Shown here one piece after another: positions 20,620 through 33,086 of a stretch of 64,000 bases of DNA. Each line of letters starts with the position of its first letter. Positions within the stretch are counted from its first letter, which is position 1. Below the pieces are notes generated by a model that saw nothing but the letters and a program-made list of their open reading frames with translations, searched no databases and had not been told where the DNA came from. This DNA is from Adiantum capillus-veneris. Taxonomy: Eukaryota > Streptophyta > Polypodiopsida > Polypodiales > Pteridaceae. The stretch spans positions 54,164,268-54,228,267 of the forward strand of contig CM043944.1 of NCBI GenBank assembly GCA_014529385.2, read 5' to 3'. Made by a program: the position numbers and the translations under genes.

Positions 20620-21880
20620 TAGTTGCTGCAGACTCACATGTGTGGTATTTTGACAGTGGTGCTACAAAGCACATTATTTCACATCGTGATTCATTCACCT
20701 CTTTTGAGTCTGCCCCTCATGGGAATTCATTTACTTATGCCAACAATGCCTCTTATCTGATTTAAGGAGTTCGACAGATTGTGCTTAGTGCTACAAGTGG
20801 CAGTTCTTTCACACTTGTTGATGCACTTTATGTACCTAGGATCAAGAAGAATCTTTTGTTTGTATCTGCACTTGCTAGACTTGGACTTGTAGTCAAGTTT
20901 GTGGATGACAGATGTACAATACATGATCTCATGTCTAGTGATGAAATTGTTGCATCTAGCATTTTATGCCGTGAGATGTATAAGCTCATTTTGTATGACA
21001 AGTGTGGGTAGAATTTTGCAAATGTAGTGGATTCTAAGGCTATTTCAGATGCAGAACTTTGGCATGCACATTTTGGACACGGTGAATTTTTGCCAGTTTG
21101 CTTCGTTTGCAGAAATCTGATATGGTTGCTTCTTTACCACCTCTTGAAGCACCCGTCAAATATGTTGTGAAGGTTGTATTTTGGGTAAGATACATTGTTC
21201 AAAGTTTCCAAAGGATGGTTCAGTTAGGGCCACATGCAGGTTCCAGCTTGTGCATAATGATGTTTGTGGACCCATGCAACCTCCGTCCTTGGGCAATTAC
21301 CTTTACTTTGTGACTTTCATTGATGATTACTGATCCAGGCATGCATGGGTGTATCCGCTGAAAGCAAAGTCCGATGTTTTTATGTGCTTCAAATTTTTTT
21401 TTGGCTATGGATGAAAATATCTCAAAATGTACTATGGGCACCTTCCGTTCCGATCGAGGGGGGGAGTATATGTCTCATCAATTTAATGCATTTTTGGCTA
21501 GTCATGGGATAAAAAACCAATGTACAGTGCCTTATATGCCTCAGCAAAATGGTATTGCTGAGAGGAAAACCAAGTCACTGAAGGAAATGACACGATGTAT
21601 GGGCAAAAGTCAAGCTTTGCCACATTTGTCTTGGCTTGAGGCCCTCATGTGTGCCACTTATGAACTAAACAAGTGTCCTATGAAAGCTTTGCAGTCTATT
21701 ACTCCATATGAAGCATGGCATGATAGAAAGCCTTCTATTTTTGGCTGTTTGGCATATACTTTGGTGCTACAAACACAATGCAGAAAATTGGATGATAAGG
21801 TTGTTAAATGTATTTTTGTTGGTTATAGTGCTGAAAGAAAAGGTTATAGGTTGTATCATCCACAAACAAAGCGTATTCTG
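20620..21880 (+). pseudogene. Copia element A, protease and integrase fragment
   Basis: This resumes the polyprotein begun at 1-254. It has the protease motif WYFDSGATKH, then the variant LYVPRIKKNLLFVSAL, the pre-integrase LWHAHFGH, and a degenerate stretch at 21000-21370. The integrase core follows, with SDRGGEY and QQNGIAERKT carrying the second Asp and the Glu. The element breaks off near RRILFF (about 21880), where the minus-strand gypsy B begins. Multiple stops and frameshifts are present. RT and RNase H of this element are not in the window. Confidence 0.8.
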
Positions 21881-23290
21881 TTCTTCCATTGGTGGTGGAT
21901 GTGAATTATACCAATCTCCTTCTACCATTACTGTAGATGGACTAGGCTCAGCATAGGGTGTAACAGGCACTAGTGCTTGTTCATCTATGACTCCTTTTGA
22001 ATGCATATACTTTACAGGTACAACATTATGTCCTGGATACGGAGGTTGTTGACCCAACACAAGTTGACGTCTTTCCATACCCATCGATGGTCTTTGAGCT
22101 GGTGCCATGTTAGACTAATATCTGTACATGGGTTTTCCTTGTGGCCTCATGGGCATGTACTGAACATTCCCATCATACTTTGGTCGGAAATAGCACTCGT
22201 TGATCTCATGGTTGGTCCATTTACCCTCGATTGCACACCATTCTTGTGGTCTAATTGGTTGTCCTTGTTGAGATATCCCTTGTCCTTGTCCCCTTATAGG
22301 TGCTTTTTGCATGTTGTTCATCATGTCATTTATCCATTTGAGCATGTCTTCTATGGCTGAAAGCATTGCTGCAGCAGTTGTTCCCACTTGTGCTGGTTTA
22401 GTGGATGCTGTTTTCTCACTTTGGTTATCCTTAAGGACATCTTCTTCGTTGAAAAAATCATAATTGTCTCCTAAGTCAATAGCAGCTGACACACAATCTT
22501 CTAGGGTTATATGCTTCTTGCTATACAGTATAGCATGAAGTTCTTTGTTTAGCAGTCCCTCTAGAAACAAAGACACTAGTCGTTCTTCTGCAGGTATCTC
22601 TAGCCCTTGGCATCTGGTAATGTATTGTTTCATTAGAGTCGCACAATCCGTAACATACTCACCATGTGTTTGTTTAAAGATGTAGATTTGAGCTACCGTA
22701 TCGTGTTTGATCCCCGTTTTGAAACAAGTAGCTAGAAATCTTTGAGCTAATGTGTTTAAGTCCATTATTAACCTCGGTGGAATGTTTTGGAACCATGTTA
22801 ATGCTTTTCCTTCTAATGTCATTCCAAACCTCTCAAATTGAGTATGGAAATTGAATATGCGTTCTGCTCTCAGCACTTGCTTAAAAGCTTGCTAAGTGGT
22901 CATATGGATCCCCTGATCCATTGTATTTTTTGACCCATTTCTGAAAGTCAGCTGGTTTGACATGTCTATTTAGTTCAACTTACGTTCTCCTGGCAGTTGG
23001 TCATGTTTTGAGTCCTTCAAACAAGCCTGTTGGAAATAGTGACTCACATAGCCCTAGATTGGCCTTAGTGTCACCCGGTTTTCTTTGTGATGAGGTGGTT
23101 TTTGGTTTCTTAACATTACTCTCAGAAGATCTCTCATGGTGTTCATCTTTTGGGATTGTTTCTGGTCCTTGTTCCAATTTCCAATCCCTTATAGAATACC
23201 CATGGTATTTGGTTTGTTCTACCTCCTCAGGAGTCATCATAACAAGGTTGTTGTTATAACAATCCCTAAACAGGTAGGTTGGTAGGTCTG
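21881..23290 (-). pseudogene. Gypsy B gag, downstream part
   Basis: Minus-strand gag sequence runs MMTPEEVEQTKYHGYSIRDW (from 23240), then capsid motifs (RFGMTLEGKALTWFQNIPP, LAQRFLATCF, LVSLFLEGLLNKELH), then a zinc-knuckle-like WCAIEGKWTNHEINECYF in which one Cys is replaced. It then runs into NSHPPPMEEQ at the junction with copia A. Frames change at about 22880 and 22110. Protease and pol of this element are missing, so B is truncated at its 3' side. Confidence 0.8.
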
Positions 23291-23698
23291 TGTAAGGTCT
23301 CTACTTTCGAATCCTACCCAAGTTTTATTATGCACTTGAATTTTTCAACCATCGCTTATTATTTAAAATATTCAAGTTCGAATTATGAACCGTAGGGTGA
23401 GAAAACCTAGAATTTAAAATTTACGGTACAAAATTCTGACATGTTTAGCTATTAGAATCACTAACTAACTTATTGCAAGACTTATTTACTGATTGTAGAA
23501 TTTTCTCTTACTAATGTAAAGTTAGTCTAAGACTATAAAGTTTAACTTAAAAATGTAAAGTAAATTATCATTAAGGAAATAAATAAAATATTTATAAAGT
23601 CCAAAGATACACATGAAGGCACACGGACTCACATAGGAGGGGACAAAGTGGGACACACAGTCACATAAAAAGGAGAGGTTAGTCTTGACTAATCTTAA

Positions 23699-24303
23699 CA
23701 CTAGTCCTATAAAAAATTAGCCACTTTTGTGGCTTTTTGAGACTTTTGTAAAAAAATTCTCAACACAATGTTAGTTATCTAAATAGAAAATGGTTTCAGA
23801 GAATTATGACCAACGCTCAATATGAGTTGATGAAAAATAGTACATAGCTAAATGAAGGTATGAAGTTGTCTTTCCATTGCCATCTTTTACAACTAATTTG
23901 TGTGGATGGACAAATTTTTTCTATTTTCTTTTGAAAGTAAATCAAATCATTGTTAAGCACGCCCAAACTTCTTTGAAAAATCCCTCAATAGGTATGTGAT
24001 AGATATACCAAGCATTTTTAACCCATATACAAAGACTACCGACATTTTTTACTTCTCCAAGTTAAATGTTGAAGTGCAATTTTTACGTAAAATTTACTAA
24101 TTTTAGAGAAGTAATTTTTTTAATTTTTGAGCTTTTCATGTAGATTGTGTATTTAGAAACCTTTTTCATAACTTGCATCCATAATTAAGATGTTTCATGA
24201 AATTTTGATGTCATATACAAAAGTTATGTTTCATTTACTAAAATCCTGATGTGAGTCATTTTTGTGGCTTTAGCCAGTTTTGTGGCTCATTACAAGTCTA
24301 ATG
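23699..24303. mobile_element. 605-bp MITE-like insertion flanked by TTAA
   Basis: The ends are CACTAGTCC and GACTAATG (inverted-repeat like), with TTAA on both sides (23695-23698, 24304-24307). The other LTR of the same element shows the empty site with a single TTAA at about 33514. Near each end lie hairpin sequences built from AGCCAC/GTGGCT. No coding capacity is seen. The TTAA duplication could equally be read as TA, so the superfamily is open. Confidence 0.85.
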
Positions 24304-24654
24304 TTAATGGGGGGGGGGGGGGGGGGGGGCTGTGTGACCTTATCTCTTGATGATGAGGACGAATTGGTCAAGCTGATGGGTACCACAAAGAGAGAAAAAA
24401 CGCGGGTATAAATTTTAGAAAAAAAATATTTTCTTTAAAAAAAGTGAAAAAAATAAATTTTTTGGCAAAAAAGTTGGATGCTTTCTTTTTGCTATAAATA
24501 GGGCATCCATAGTCAAACTTTAGACATAGATATCGCCTCTATAGCGATCACGAAATGCTGTCACTTCTCTTAGAGAGAAGGTATCCACAAACCACTAAGA
24601 GAGCAAAAACTCTAGTGGATTAATAAGGTACATATTAATTAAGCATTCAATTAG

Positions 24655-25000
24655 CTTCAAGAATGATGTGTGTGTGTGTGTTATCTCTTACTCTAATCTC
24701 TCTAATAGATTAGTAAGATTCAATTAGCTTCAAGAATGATGTGTTTGTGTTATCTCTTACTCTAATCTCTCTAATCGATTAGTAGGATTCAATTAGCTTT
24801 AAGAATGATGTGTGTGTGTTATCTCTTACTCTAATCTCTCTAATAGATTAGTAAGATTCAATTAGTTTTAGAAAGGATGTGTGTGTGTGTTCTCTTTTAC
24901 TCTAATATTTCTAATGGATTAGTAAGATTCAATTAGCTTTAGAAAAGATGTGTGTGTATGTTCTCTCTTACTCTAATCTCTCTAAGTATACCTACTCTCT
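24655..25000. repeat. Tandem ~70-bp repeats in the 5' LTR of C
   Basis: Five tandem units contain TTCAATTAGCTT, GATGTGTGTGTG and TCTTACTCTAATCTCTCTAAT. The 3' LTR (33855-34060) has only about three units. It also has a 57-bp duplication (about 34053-34145) absent here. Confidence 0.85.
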
Positions 25001-25510
25001 CTAGTTAGTACATCTTCACTATTAACGTATGCATAGTTAATTAAAAGTTAATACATAAGAGTAGTCATCACACTCTTATTATGCATGATGAAATTCTCAT
25101 TCACTGATTTATTGTCAATTAGATTAATTAGTATTTCGAATAATACTAAAAATGGATTTAGTTGAAGTACAAAATTTGAAGTTAGAATTGGATTAAAAAT
25201 GTCATGCATAAAAGTAATGCAATTCTAAACTTCAATTTCGTAGTTTATACACTTAATTTTTGATTAATTAAGATTAGGAAATATTTTGATAAATAGAAAT
25301 TAGATGTAGTGCAACAACACTAAGTGTGAATCCGAGTTGGCGAGGGTTCAAATTATAGACTCTCTTTGGAAAATTTTAGTAAAGTAATATTCAAGAAAAA
25401 TAACAAGGTTACTTATATGTAAAAATGACCTTAGATTTCAAGGTGATTACTAGGAAAATTGACCAATTTAAAGTTCTAAGTGTATAACCTAAGTGTAGTA
25501 CAAAAAGAAA

Positions 25511-25705
25511 ATGGCTCCAAAGCGTGCTCGAACCCAAGGCGCTAATGATCATGAAGCTGGTACAAGTAACGATGCAACTCCTGCGGAACATGCTATGTCA
25601 CCACCAATCGGATCAATTGGAGCTATGGTACATGTTAATATTGCAGTTTCAAGTTATACATCATTGCATATGCGAGACCATAAAAATATATTATTTACCT
25701 TATGA
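25511..25705 (+). other. Short LTR-internal ORF, MAPKRARTQG type (5' LTR copy)
   Basis: This 64-codon frame begins MAPKRARTQGANDHE and is preserved in the 3' LTR copy (34630-34824) with several amino-acid changes. The basic start resembles the N-terminus of many gag proteins. It lies downstream of the TATA box, in the transcribed part of the LTR. A donor-like CAG|GTTAGT occurs within the 3' LTR copy at about 34749. Confidence 0.45.
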
Positions 25706-26636
25706 AAATTAAACACGGACCGAAACCAAGGGACTTAACCCCAAGAAACTCGACATATGTTTGACAAGTAGGAAAGAATGTATGGCTAAACTGGTTTCTA
25801 TAGAAAAGAATGTTTGTCCAAAATCTTTGGTATGGTTTCTCTCAAGTATGTCTACTTATTAGCGTTGGTATTATGTGGCATTTGCCGAGGCGTGAGATGA
25901 TACCCAGGATGGCACCGCTAATGTTGTGGTGGGAGTACACCCAGATTAACCCAGCTGGATACTACAATCTTGTTTTGTCGTGGCATGAGGATGATGCCCA
26001 GATTGACACCGTTGTTGCTGTGACGGGAGTACATCTAGATTAGCAGAACAAGTACTTGTTGAGCGGTATGGGACACTCAGGATGACAAGGGTTTTTATGA
26101 ATAATGTATATACTGATCGGACATAATAGTGCCAATAGAGATTCTTAAGAATCTAATCCAAGGGTTGTTGGTTTATAATTGGACGACTTCTTGTAAACAA
26201 TGTGGTAGTAATTAGAGAACAAAAGAAGGGTAAGTGCGGTGTGGAAAGTGGGAGAATGATACCCTCATGGTATCATTCTATGGACGGGTGGACCCGATGA
26301 GTTGGGTAACTATCCAATGCTAAAACTGTTTCTTTTATAGTCGTAAATCTTAAAAGAGACAAACCTTGGCGGATGTGCTTCTAAAACATGGGGGAAAAAG
26401 CATACAGGTTGGTCACGTTAAGATTTATACCTCTAGGTAGAATTGATTATAGATAGTTTTTAGATAGGTTTATGGTGGTCACGCTCTACCATAGCGAGAT
26501 AGGACCAATCCTTCACTAATGGTTCATGCCTGTGGTTATGTAGTAGCTAAGGCAATGTCCGTTGTTTTTCTTTCTCAGGATTGAAGACCTTTCAAAGGTA
26601 CTCTGCTCCTCTCGAAAAGGGGCAGGGACCTCACAC

Positions 26637-26648
26637 TGGTATCAGAGC
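26637..26648 (+). promoter_or_regulatory. Primer-binding site of gypsy C
   Basis: TGGTATCAGAGC lies one base after the 5' LTR, complementary to the 3' end of plant initiator tRNA-Met. Confidence 0.92.
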
Positions 26649-27530
26649 CTAGGTTAAAGCTTGGGAAGATTTTTAGATTGATGTTTGGAGGATGAAGGGT
26701 AAAAATGCTTAAAACAATAGAAAAACCTAGGAAAATTGTTGTGAATGTTTATATGGTATTGAGGATTTAACTTTCCTGATACAAGAAAATGTTCATTCGG
26801 CCTACCAAAAATTCCAGGTGTTCACCATCATGTTAGAAAATGCCAATCACCAAATTATCAGTTTCAAAAAAGGGTGATGATGATTTTGTTTAGGGTGTTT
26901 GCACCCCCTATCCCAAGGGTGCATAGAGGATGGGACATCAACTGGAGTCCATCTGGAGGAATCTATACCATCGAAGCTGACAAGATATGGTGCATGGCTA
27001 CCAAACTTAAGAAACTTTGATGGGCAGAGGAGTTAAAAGTCATTGAATTTTATCTTTTCATTGGTACTAAGAATTCGGATGCTACCATTACCTTGGGAGG
27101 AGAAAAGATATCTCAGACTCAATGGGTCTACAACCAAGTTACAAAATTTATCCATGGTGGTAGGATTCAACCCATACGTGTATCTCGTAGCTTTCAAGGG
27201 TCAAAGGAAACTTATCATTTTGATCCTTTAGCCTATCCTTTTGTAATCACTAAACTCAAAATATAGGAATATTTCAAAGCCTTGTACTCAAAGACTACCA
27301 ACCTTGATAGCAAATAATGTGTGTATGAATAAAGTTTGGATCAATATTGACTTTTGCCTATACTATTGCTTGATCAAGTTTTGTCTTAAAGTGGACTAAA
27401 GTTACTGTATCAATAAAATTTCACTTAATCTATATTGCACAGAGTACGGTGTACAATGTACACATCTCTTTAAGAAGAAAAACTACTTCTCAAGCAAGCT
27501 AAACTTCCTTCCTTCAAGGGGGAAGGAACC
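26649..27530 (+). other. Leader/gag N-terminal region of gypsy C
   Basis: Mostly unrecognised. One frame stays readable from about 26892 to 27264 with a single TGA (27018-27020): GWDINWSPSGGIYTIEADK, then FYLFIGTKNSDATITLGG and IHGGRIQPIRVSRSFQG. It could be decayed gag N-terminus or captured sequence. Confidence 0.4.
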
Positions 27531-28377
27531 CTAGTTGAGCGCGATGCAGAAGTGTTGCTCGAAGAGATGGAGGATTATTTTGCTGCTTTTGCTGGTACTA
27601 CTCTCGATAACCAAGCAATGTTGGCTATGTTTCGTCTCACAGGGGATGCCAAGCTTTGGTGGAAACAACACTGCAAAGATAATCAAGTAGCTCAAAACAC
27701 TCAAACTTGGGAAGACATTAAGTATGCTGTCAAAGGACGTTATCTTCCACCTACACACGAATCTCTTAAGATGAATGAATTCTTCAACTTACATTAGTTC
27801 CATCTTACAGTGGAAGAATACTACTCCAAATTTGTAACTCTTAGGCGCTATGCTCCGTCAATGACCGCAGATCAACAAGTAGCCCGTTTTTGCCAAGGGC
27901 TAAATGCTCCTTTGAATACTCGTCTAGAAGCCATGAGGCCTATAAATTTACAAGATGCTCTTTTAAGAGCTAAACCCTTAGCTAAAGAGATGTCAAACTA
28001 TCAAAGGAGACGAAATGGAATATGAGGAATGCTACAAGGAGAGGACGACCTATGATGTGGAACCAAAGGCCAGTTCACCCAGTTCACCAAACTCATCCGA
28101 TAGTTGTAGCTTCAGCACAAATGGAGCTCAAAATGCAGATCTTAGATGCTATGAATCCAACGAGCTAGGACATTTCAGGAATGTATGTCCTAGGCGAGTC
28201 GCTAGAACAAATATACCTAATCGAGCTAGAGGGCGAGGTCAAATAATAAATCGTGGAGGAAGAAATGAAGGACGAGGTCGAGGGCGCCGGAATGACTGCC
28301 AGAGTCAATGCTATCATAGGAGAACCAACATTGGGAAAAGAACAAGAGGAAAGAGCAACTCTACATGCTGCAATTGA
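27531..28377 (+). pseudogene. Gypsy C gag
   Basis: The capsid motifs are MFRLTGDAKLWWKQH, IKYAVKGRYLPP and YYSKFVTLRRYAP, then FCQGLNAPLNTRLE. An in-frame TAG lies at 27795-27797. After a frameshift near 28015 a CCHC knuckle appears (CYESNELGHFRNVC, with the second Cys replaced by Ser), and an Arg/Gly-rich tail follows. This is the expected chromovirus gag layout. Confidence 0.8.
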
Positions 28378-30075
28378 TAACCAAGGAGCAAGACAACAAT
28401 ATGCTGTCATTCAAACACCTGCAAATCACCAAGGTGAAAAATTTGAGCTTCTTATTGATTGTGGTAGTACTCATTCTTTCATGTCACCTAAATGTTTAAC
28501 ACTAGGTTGGTAACCTAACAGGACATAAAAGTGTCCTTTCAGGGTTTTGAAAAAAACCTCCAAAACCATAGTAGATCCACTCATTTTGTAAAATCCTTTC
28601 ATGAGGTTATAGTTCAAGGCCTACTACACATGGAAAAAATAAGAAACTTGTAAAATTTCTCATCTTTTGGTCACACCAAGCCTCCAAAGTTGATGGACCA
28701 GTGCATTTTCATCAAAACAGTCATTTCTTATGATTTGTTGCATAAAAATAAGATTAGGGATTTTTGTAGGACTTGATATAAATTCCCTAGTTAACTTCAA
28801 TGGGTTGGTGATCAGAACATATGATTGCTTCTCACTCACTATTTTTTGTTTTGCCAAAATAAATAGGTACAAAAAAGTTGAATTTTTATCATTCTGCAAA
28901 CCTATCATCAAAGTTTCTATAGCCACGCTCAATACAAATAATATATGCATGTTTTCTTAGTTTGCTATTGTCCTTTATGTTCATAAGGAGCCATGGAGCA
29001 TGTCAAAAGAATAATACATCTCTTACCAAGTGGAATCTTGGGGACAAAGATGAAGTGCTAAATACAGCAAACATGAAAAAATTGGGTTCAACATTATGAG
29101 TTGTAGAATCCCATAGAAACTATTCAATATATAGCCAAATTTGATCCTTATGACTAGATATGGTTACTACCTACAAAATGCATGTGGTTGTCACAAGAAA
29201 CTAACAATATTGAAAAAGCTATACTTGATACACTAGAATGTTTTGTTTTCTACTATAATTGAAAAAATCAACCATCGTTGTGTACTATGCAAAATAGGGT
29301 ATTAGGTGCCCCAAAACTCAAGGAATATTAGCTTTATGTTACAATATGCGACATAGAAAATAAAAAATGCATTTGGATATCATGAAATCCACCAAAAAAA
29401 TCATAGAAGAGCTAAAATTGGCTAAAAAACAGGATTTGACAATTTTTGATATTTGGTCATAACTTACAACTTTACTATTTATTTCTCCCTAGAAGCATCA
29501 GGACATGTTGAGGACTACTAAAGATAGTTCTCTAGCATTATAGACCTCACAAACATGAATTCTAGAGTGGTATAGTTACAAAAAGTTGAAAAAAGGCAAA
29601 AACAGGACCCGTTTTTTTACACAGTTTAGGTTGTAAAATGTTGTGCAAGGACAAGGTTAAAGATGGAATTGATATTCCAAAAAAATGTCAAGTTTTTTTC
29701 AGCTCATGAGACAACTTTCTAGATAGATAGCACCTCAAAATCCATTTTGAAACTCTTGACATAATTCAAGGAAAATGGTCACTTAACAGGACATAAAAAT
29801 GTCCCAGGACATAAAAGTGTCCCATTACCAACCTAGTGTTAAGGAGGTTAGGACTTAATCAACACCCTAGAAGAAAGATTAGAGTTGAATTAGCCAATGG
29901 AAAGAAGGTGTTATCTTAATACACTGTAGGAAACATAGATTTCAAGTTGGGAGAATACTCTACTTTTGCTACTTTTCGAACCTTACACATATGAATCTAT
30001 GACGGAATTCTTGGAATTGATTGGTTAGCCAGTCATAATGCCAATATCCATTGTGCCCAAGGAAGTGTTACTTTT
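28378..30075 (+). pseudogene. Gypsy C protease, split by an insertion
   Basis: The retropepsin reads FELLIDCGSTHSFMSP (DCG in place of DSG or DTG). It is interrupted at 28499 by a 1,339-bp insertion and resumes at 29843 in phase with RRLGLNQHPRRKIRVELANG, then [13 protein letters not shown]. Reading across with one copy of TTAA keeps the frame, so the insertion is clean. A TAA follows ELANGKKVLS. Confidence 0.85.
28500..29838. mobile_element. 1,339-bp TTAA-flanked insertion with CACTAGG termini
   Basis: The ends are CACTAGGTTGGTAA and its inverse TTACCAACCTAGTG, flanked by TTAA (28496-28499 and 29839-29842). Subterminal copies of GGACATAAAAGTGTCC form small palindromes at both ends. No protein-coding gene is evident. 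The CACTAG termini and TTAA target match the 605-bp insertion in the LTR, so they probably share one transposition system. Confidence 0.88.
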
Positions 30076-31620
30076 GTGGACAACCAAGGTCAAGAATCCA
30101 CTATTCAAGGCCATAATGGACGACCAAAAGCTTACTTGGTCAAAGCAAATCGTCTTTTGAAAGGGTTACACAAGGGTCAACAAATTTTTGTAGTCAAACT
30201 AAACAAAGTAGAAAAATATTCATCCAACCCTGAACCAATGTGGCTAGAAGAATTTTCAGATGTTTTCCCTGCAGAACTCTCTGAACTACCACCACCTAGG
30301 GAGGTAGACCATGGAATCAAAATTTTTCCAGGTAGTGAACCAGTCTCAAGAGCGCCGTACAAGATGTCACTTCCAGAGGCTATAGAGCTCAAGGAGCAGC
30401 TCAAGCAGTTGATTGATCAAGGGTTTATCCGACCTAGTACATCTCCATGGGGTGCACCTTTTCTCTTCCAAAAAAAAAAGGATGGCTCTCTTCGACTTTG
30501 TATAGATTATAGGGGCTTAAATTAGGTTACCATCAAGAATAAATATCCAATTCCTCATATTGATGAGATGCTGGATAGATTACATGGAGCAAAAATATTC
30601 ACAGAGATCGATCTTTGATCTGGATATCATCAAATTCAAATCCACGAGACTGATATCTCCATAACAGCTTTCAACACTTGTTATGGTCATTACAAATTTA
30701 CAGTGATGGCTTTCGGACTTACGAATGCTCCTGCAACTTACAACTTTTTGGTGCACGATATCTTTAGAGAATTCTTGGACGATTTGGTCCTAGTATTCTT
30801 TGATGATATCTTAATTTATTCCAAATCAGAAGAAGAGCATGAAGGACATGTTAGGAAAGTGTTAGAGATTTTACATCCAAATAAGCTATATGCAAAGAAA
30901 CGCAAATGTACCTTCTTTACCCCTAAGGTCTGTTACTTAGGGTTTATCATTTCACTTGAAGGAGTCTCTGTGGACCCTGACAAAGTCAAGGATATTGTGG
31001 AATGGCCTCAACCCACTTCACAAACCAAAGTCAGAGGGTTCTTAGGTATCAAAGGGTGGTATAGGATCTTTGTGAAGGACTATGCTCTTAAATCTGAACC
31101 ACTAACCAACTTGCTAAAGAAAGGAGCTACAATACTTTGGGAAGAAAAACATGAATCTTGCTTCAAACAGCTTAAGGAGTATCTTGCTTCAGAACCTCTC
31201 TTAAAACTTCCAGACTTCACCCAAGAATTTGAGGTGATCACAATGCTAGTAACCTTGCATTAGGAGGAGTCCTTACTCAAGAAGGAAAGTCTGTAGCTTA
31301 CACTTCTTGGAAGCTTAGGATTCATGATGTGAATTATGCTACACAGATTTAGAATTGCTAGCAGTTAGTCACGCTCTCAAGCTATGGAGACATTATCTAT
31401 TGGGACGCAAATTCCAATTGGTAACAGATCACAAGAGCCTTAAGTGGATTTTTACCCAACCCAACCTTAACATGAGACAGAGGAGATGGATAGAGCTCAT
31501 GCACGAATATGATTTTGATATTAAATTTATACCAGGTAAGGATAATGTTGTAACAGATTCCCTAAGCCATAAAGCTTTTCTGGGGGCAATTTCCATGGAT
31601 AATAACCCTATTTTAGACAA
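30076..31620 (+). pseudogene. Gypsy C reverse transcriptase and RNase H
   Basis: The RT reads [32 protein letters not shown], then the catalytic box FFDDILIYSK and VCYLGFIIS. In-frame stops occur at 30523 (TAG) and about 30617 (TGA). A one-base loss near 31243 breaks the frame where RNase H DAS is expected. RNase H continues as LELLAVSHALKLWRHYL and VTDHKSLKWIF, ending VVTDSLSH. Confidence 0.88.
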
Positions 31621-33057
31621 GGTCTTGGCTGCTGCTGTCAAAGATGCAGATTACCAGATGCTTGCTAGTATCCTACGTGAAGAGAGGGTATCATCAAACC
31701 AACCTAAATCTCTACATTACTCCTTAGAAGATGGGAAAATTTACTATAGGAATCGACTATGCATACCCAAGGATTCTACCCTATGGAATGCTATCCTATA
31801 TGAAGCACATGATGGCCAAAATTCAAGACATCTAGGTTATGCCAAAACCATCAATGCAATTCGCAGAAGTTACTATTGGCAACGTATGAAGGGTGATGTC
31901 CTTCGCTAATTCAAGCAGTGTTTGACTTGTCAAAGGATTAAGGCAGAGAGACTAAAGATGCCAGGTAAATTACATCCTTTAGACATTCCCCAAATGAAAT
32001 GGAAATGTATTAGCATGGAATTTATCACCGGGTTTCCTTCTGTTCAAGTTGGCTATGATTCAATCATGGTCATAGTCGACTTGCTTACTAAAGTGGCTCA
32101 CTTAATCCCAGTCAAGACAACCTTTATAGCTTCAGATATTGCTCGTTTGTTTGTGTGAAGGAGGTTTTCAGAATTCATGGTTTACCCAAGAGGATTATCA
32201 GTCATCGTGATGCCAAGTTTACTTCAAAGTTTTGGGTATCATTGTTTCAAGCTATTGGAACCCAGTTATGTTTTAGTACTGCTTATCATCCTCAAATTGA
32301 AGGCCAAACTGAAAGAGTTAATCAAGTAATTGAAGAAATCCTCAGAGCCTACTGCAATAGAGAACCTTGCAAGTGGACTCAATACCTACCCTTGGTAGAG
32401 TATGCATACAATTCCTCTACTCATAGAAGTATTGGAATGACACCTTTTAATGCTCTTTATGGTCAAGAATTTTTATCACCTCTTAACTTTTCTGACCCCA
32501 CTATAAGGGTAGAAGCCTCAGAGAAAATGCTTGAAGAAATGGAAGCTCAAACCAAAGCTATTTGAAGGGATATTCAAGCGGCTCAATATTGACAAAAGAA
32601 GTACGCAGACTTGAAAAGATCTGATCGAATTTTCAAGGAAGGCGACAAAGTTTTTTTGCGAGTAAAGCCCAAAAAGAGCAATCTATCTCTCGAAAGGTAT
32701 AAGAAGCTTAGCTACCGATATTGTGGACCGTACGAAATAATCAAGGTTGTAAGTGATCAAGCTTATAAACTAAAACTCCCTTCCCATCTCAAAGTGCATG
32801 ATGTATTTCATGTAAGTTTGTCAAAACCTTATGTATGTAACCTTGATCATGTCCTTGATGATGAGAAAATCATTTTACTACCTCAAGATGTTCTACAGCT
32901 TCAACTTGATATTAGCCTAGAAACTCGAGAAAGAAAACTTAGGAATAGATCTATCAGAGAACATCTTATCTTATGGAAGGATTTCCCTGTAGAAGATGCT
33001 GCTTGGGAAGATGAGATAACCCTTCTTAAGAATTACCCTTCACTGTTCTTGAGATGA
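31621..33057 (+). pseudogene. Gypsy C integrase and chromodomain
   Basis: The zinc finger is degenerate: only HLGYAKT and CLTCQRI are visible. The core reads SMEFITGFP (first catalytic Asp changed to Glu), SHRDAKF (second Asp changed to His) and EGQTERVNQ (Glu kept). The C-terminus has the GPY module (YRYCGPYEII ... HVSLSKPY) and a chromodomain-like end (EHLILWKDFPVEDAAWEDEI). Stops occur at 31907, 32156, about 32563 and about 32590. The integrase is certainly dead. Confidence 0.88.
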
Positions 33058-33075
33058 GGGCATCTCAAATTCTAA

Positions 33076-33086
33076 GTTGGGGAGAT
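33076..33086 (+). promoter_or_regulatory. Polypurine tract of gypsy C
   Basis: AGTTGGGGAGA directly precedes the 3' LTR. Confidence 0.8.

Larger units (their letters stand above)
23291..26635 (+). repeat. 5' LTR of gypsy C
   Basis: This 3,345-bp copy matches 33087-35837 but carries an extra 605-bp insertion (23699-24303) and different tandem-repeat numbers. A TATA box (TATAAATA) lies at 24493-24500. A 21-G tract lies at 24309-24329, where the other LTR has only six G. Confidence 0.92.

Noticed and set aside
24309-24329. 21-G tract as a regulatory site
   Set aside because: The other LTR has only six G at this place, so it is a simple expansion or an assembly effect.
28500-29838. Calling the CACTAGG-ended insertion a CACTA element
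   Set aside because: CACTA elements make 3-bp duplications; here the flanks are TTAA, and no 3-bp direct repeat fits.
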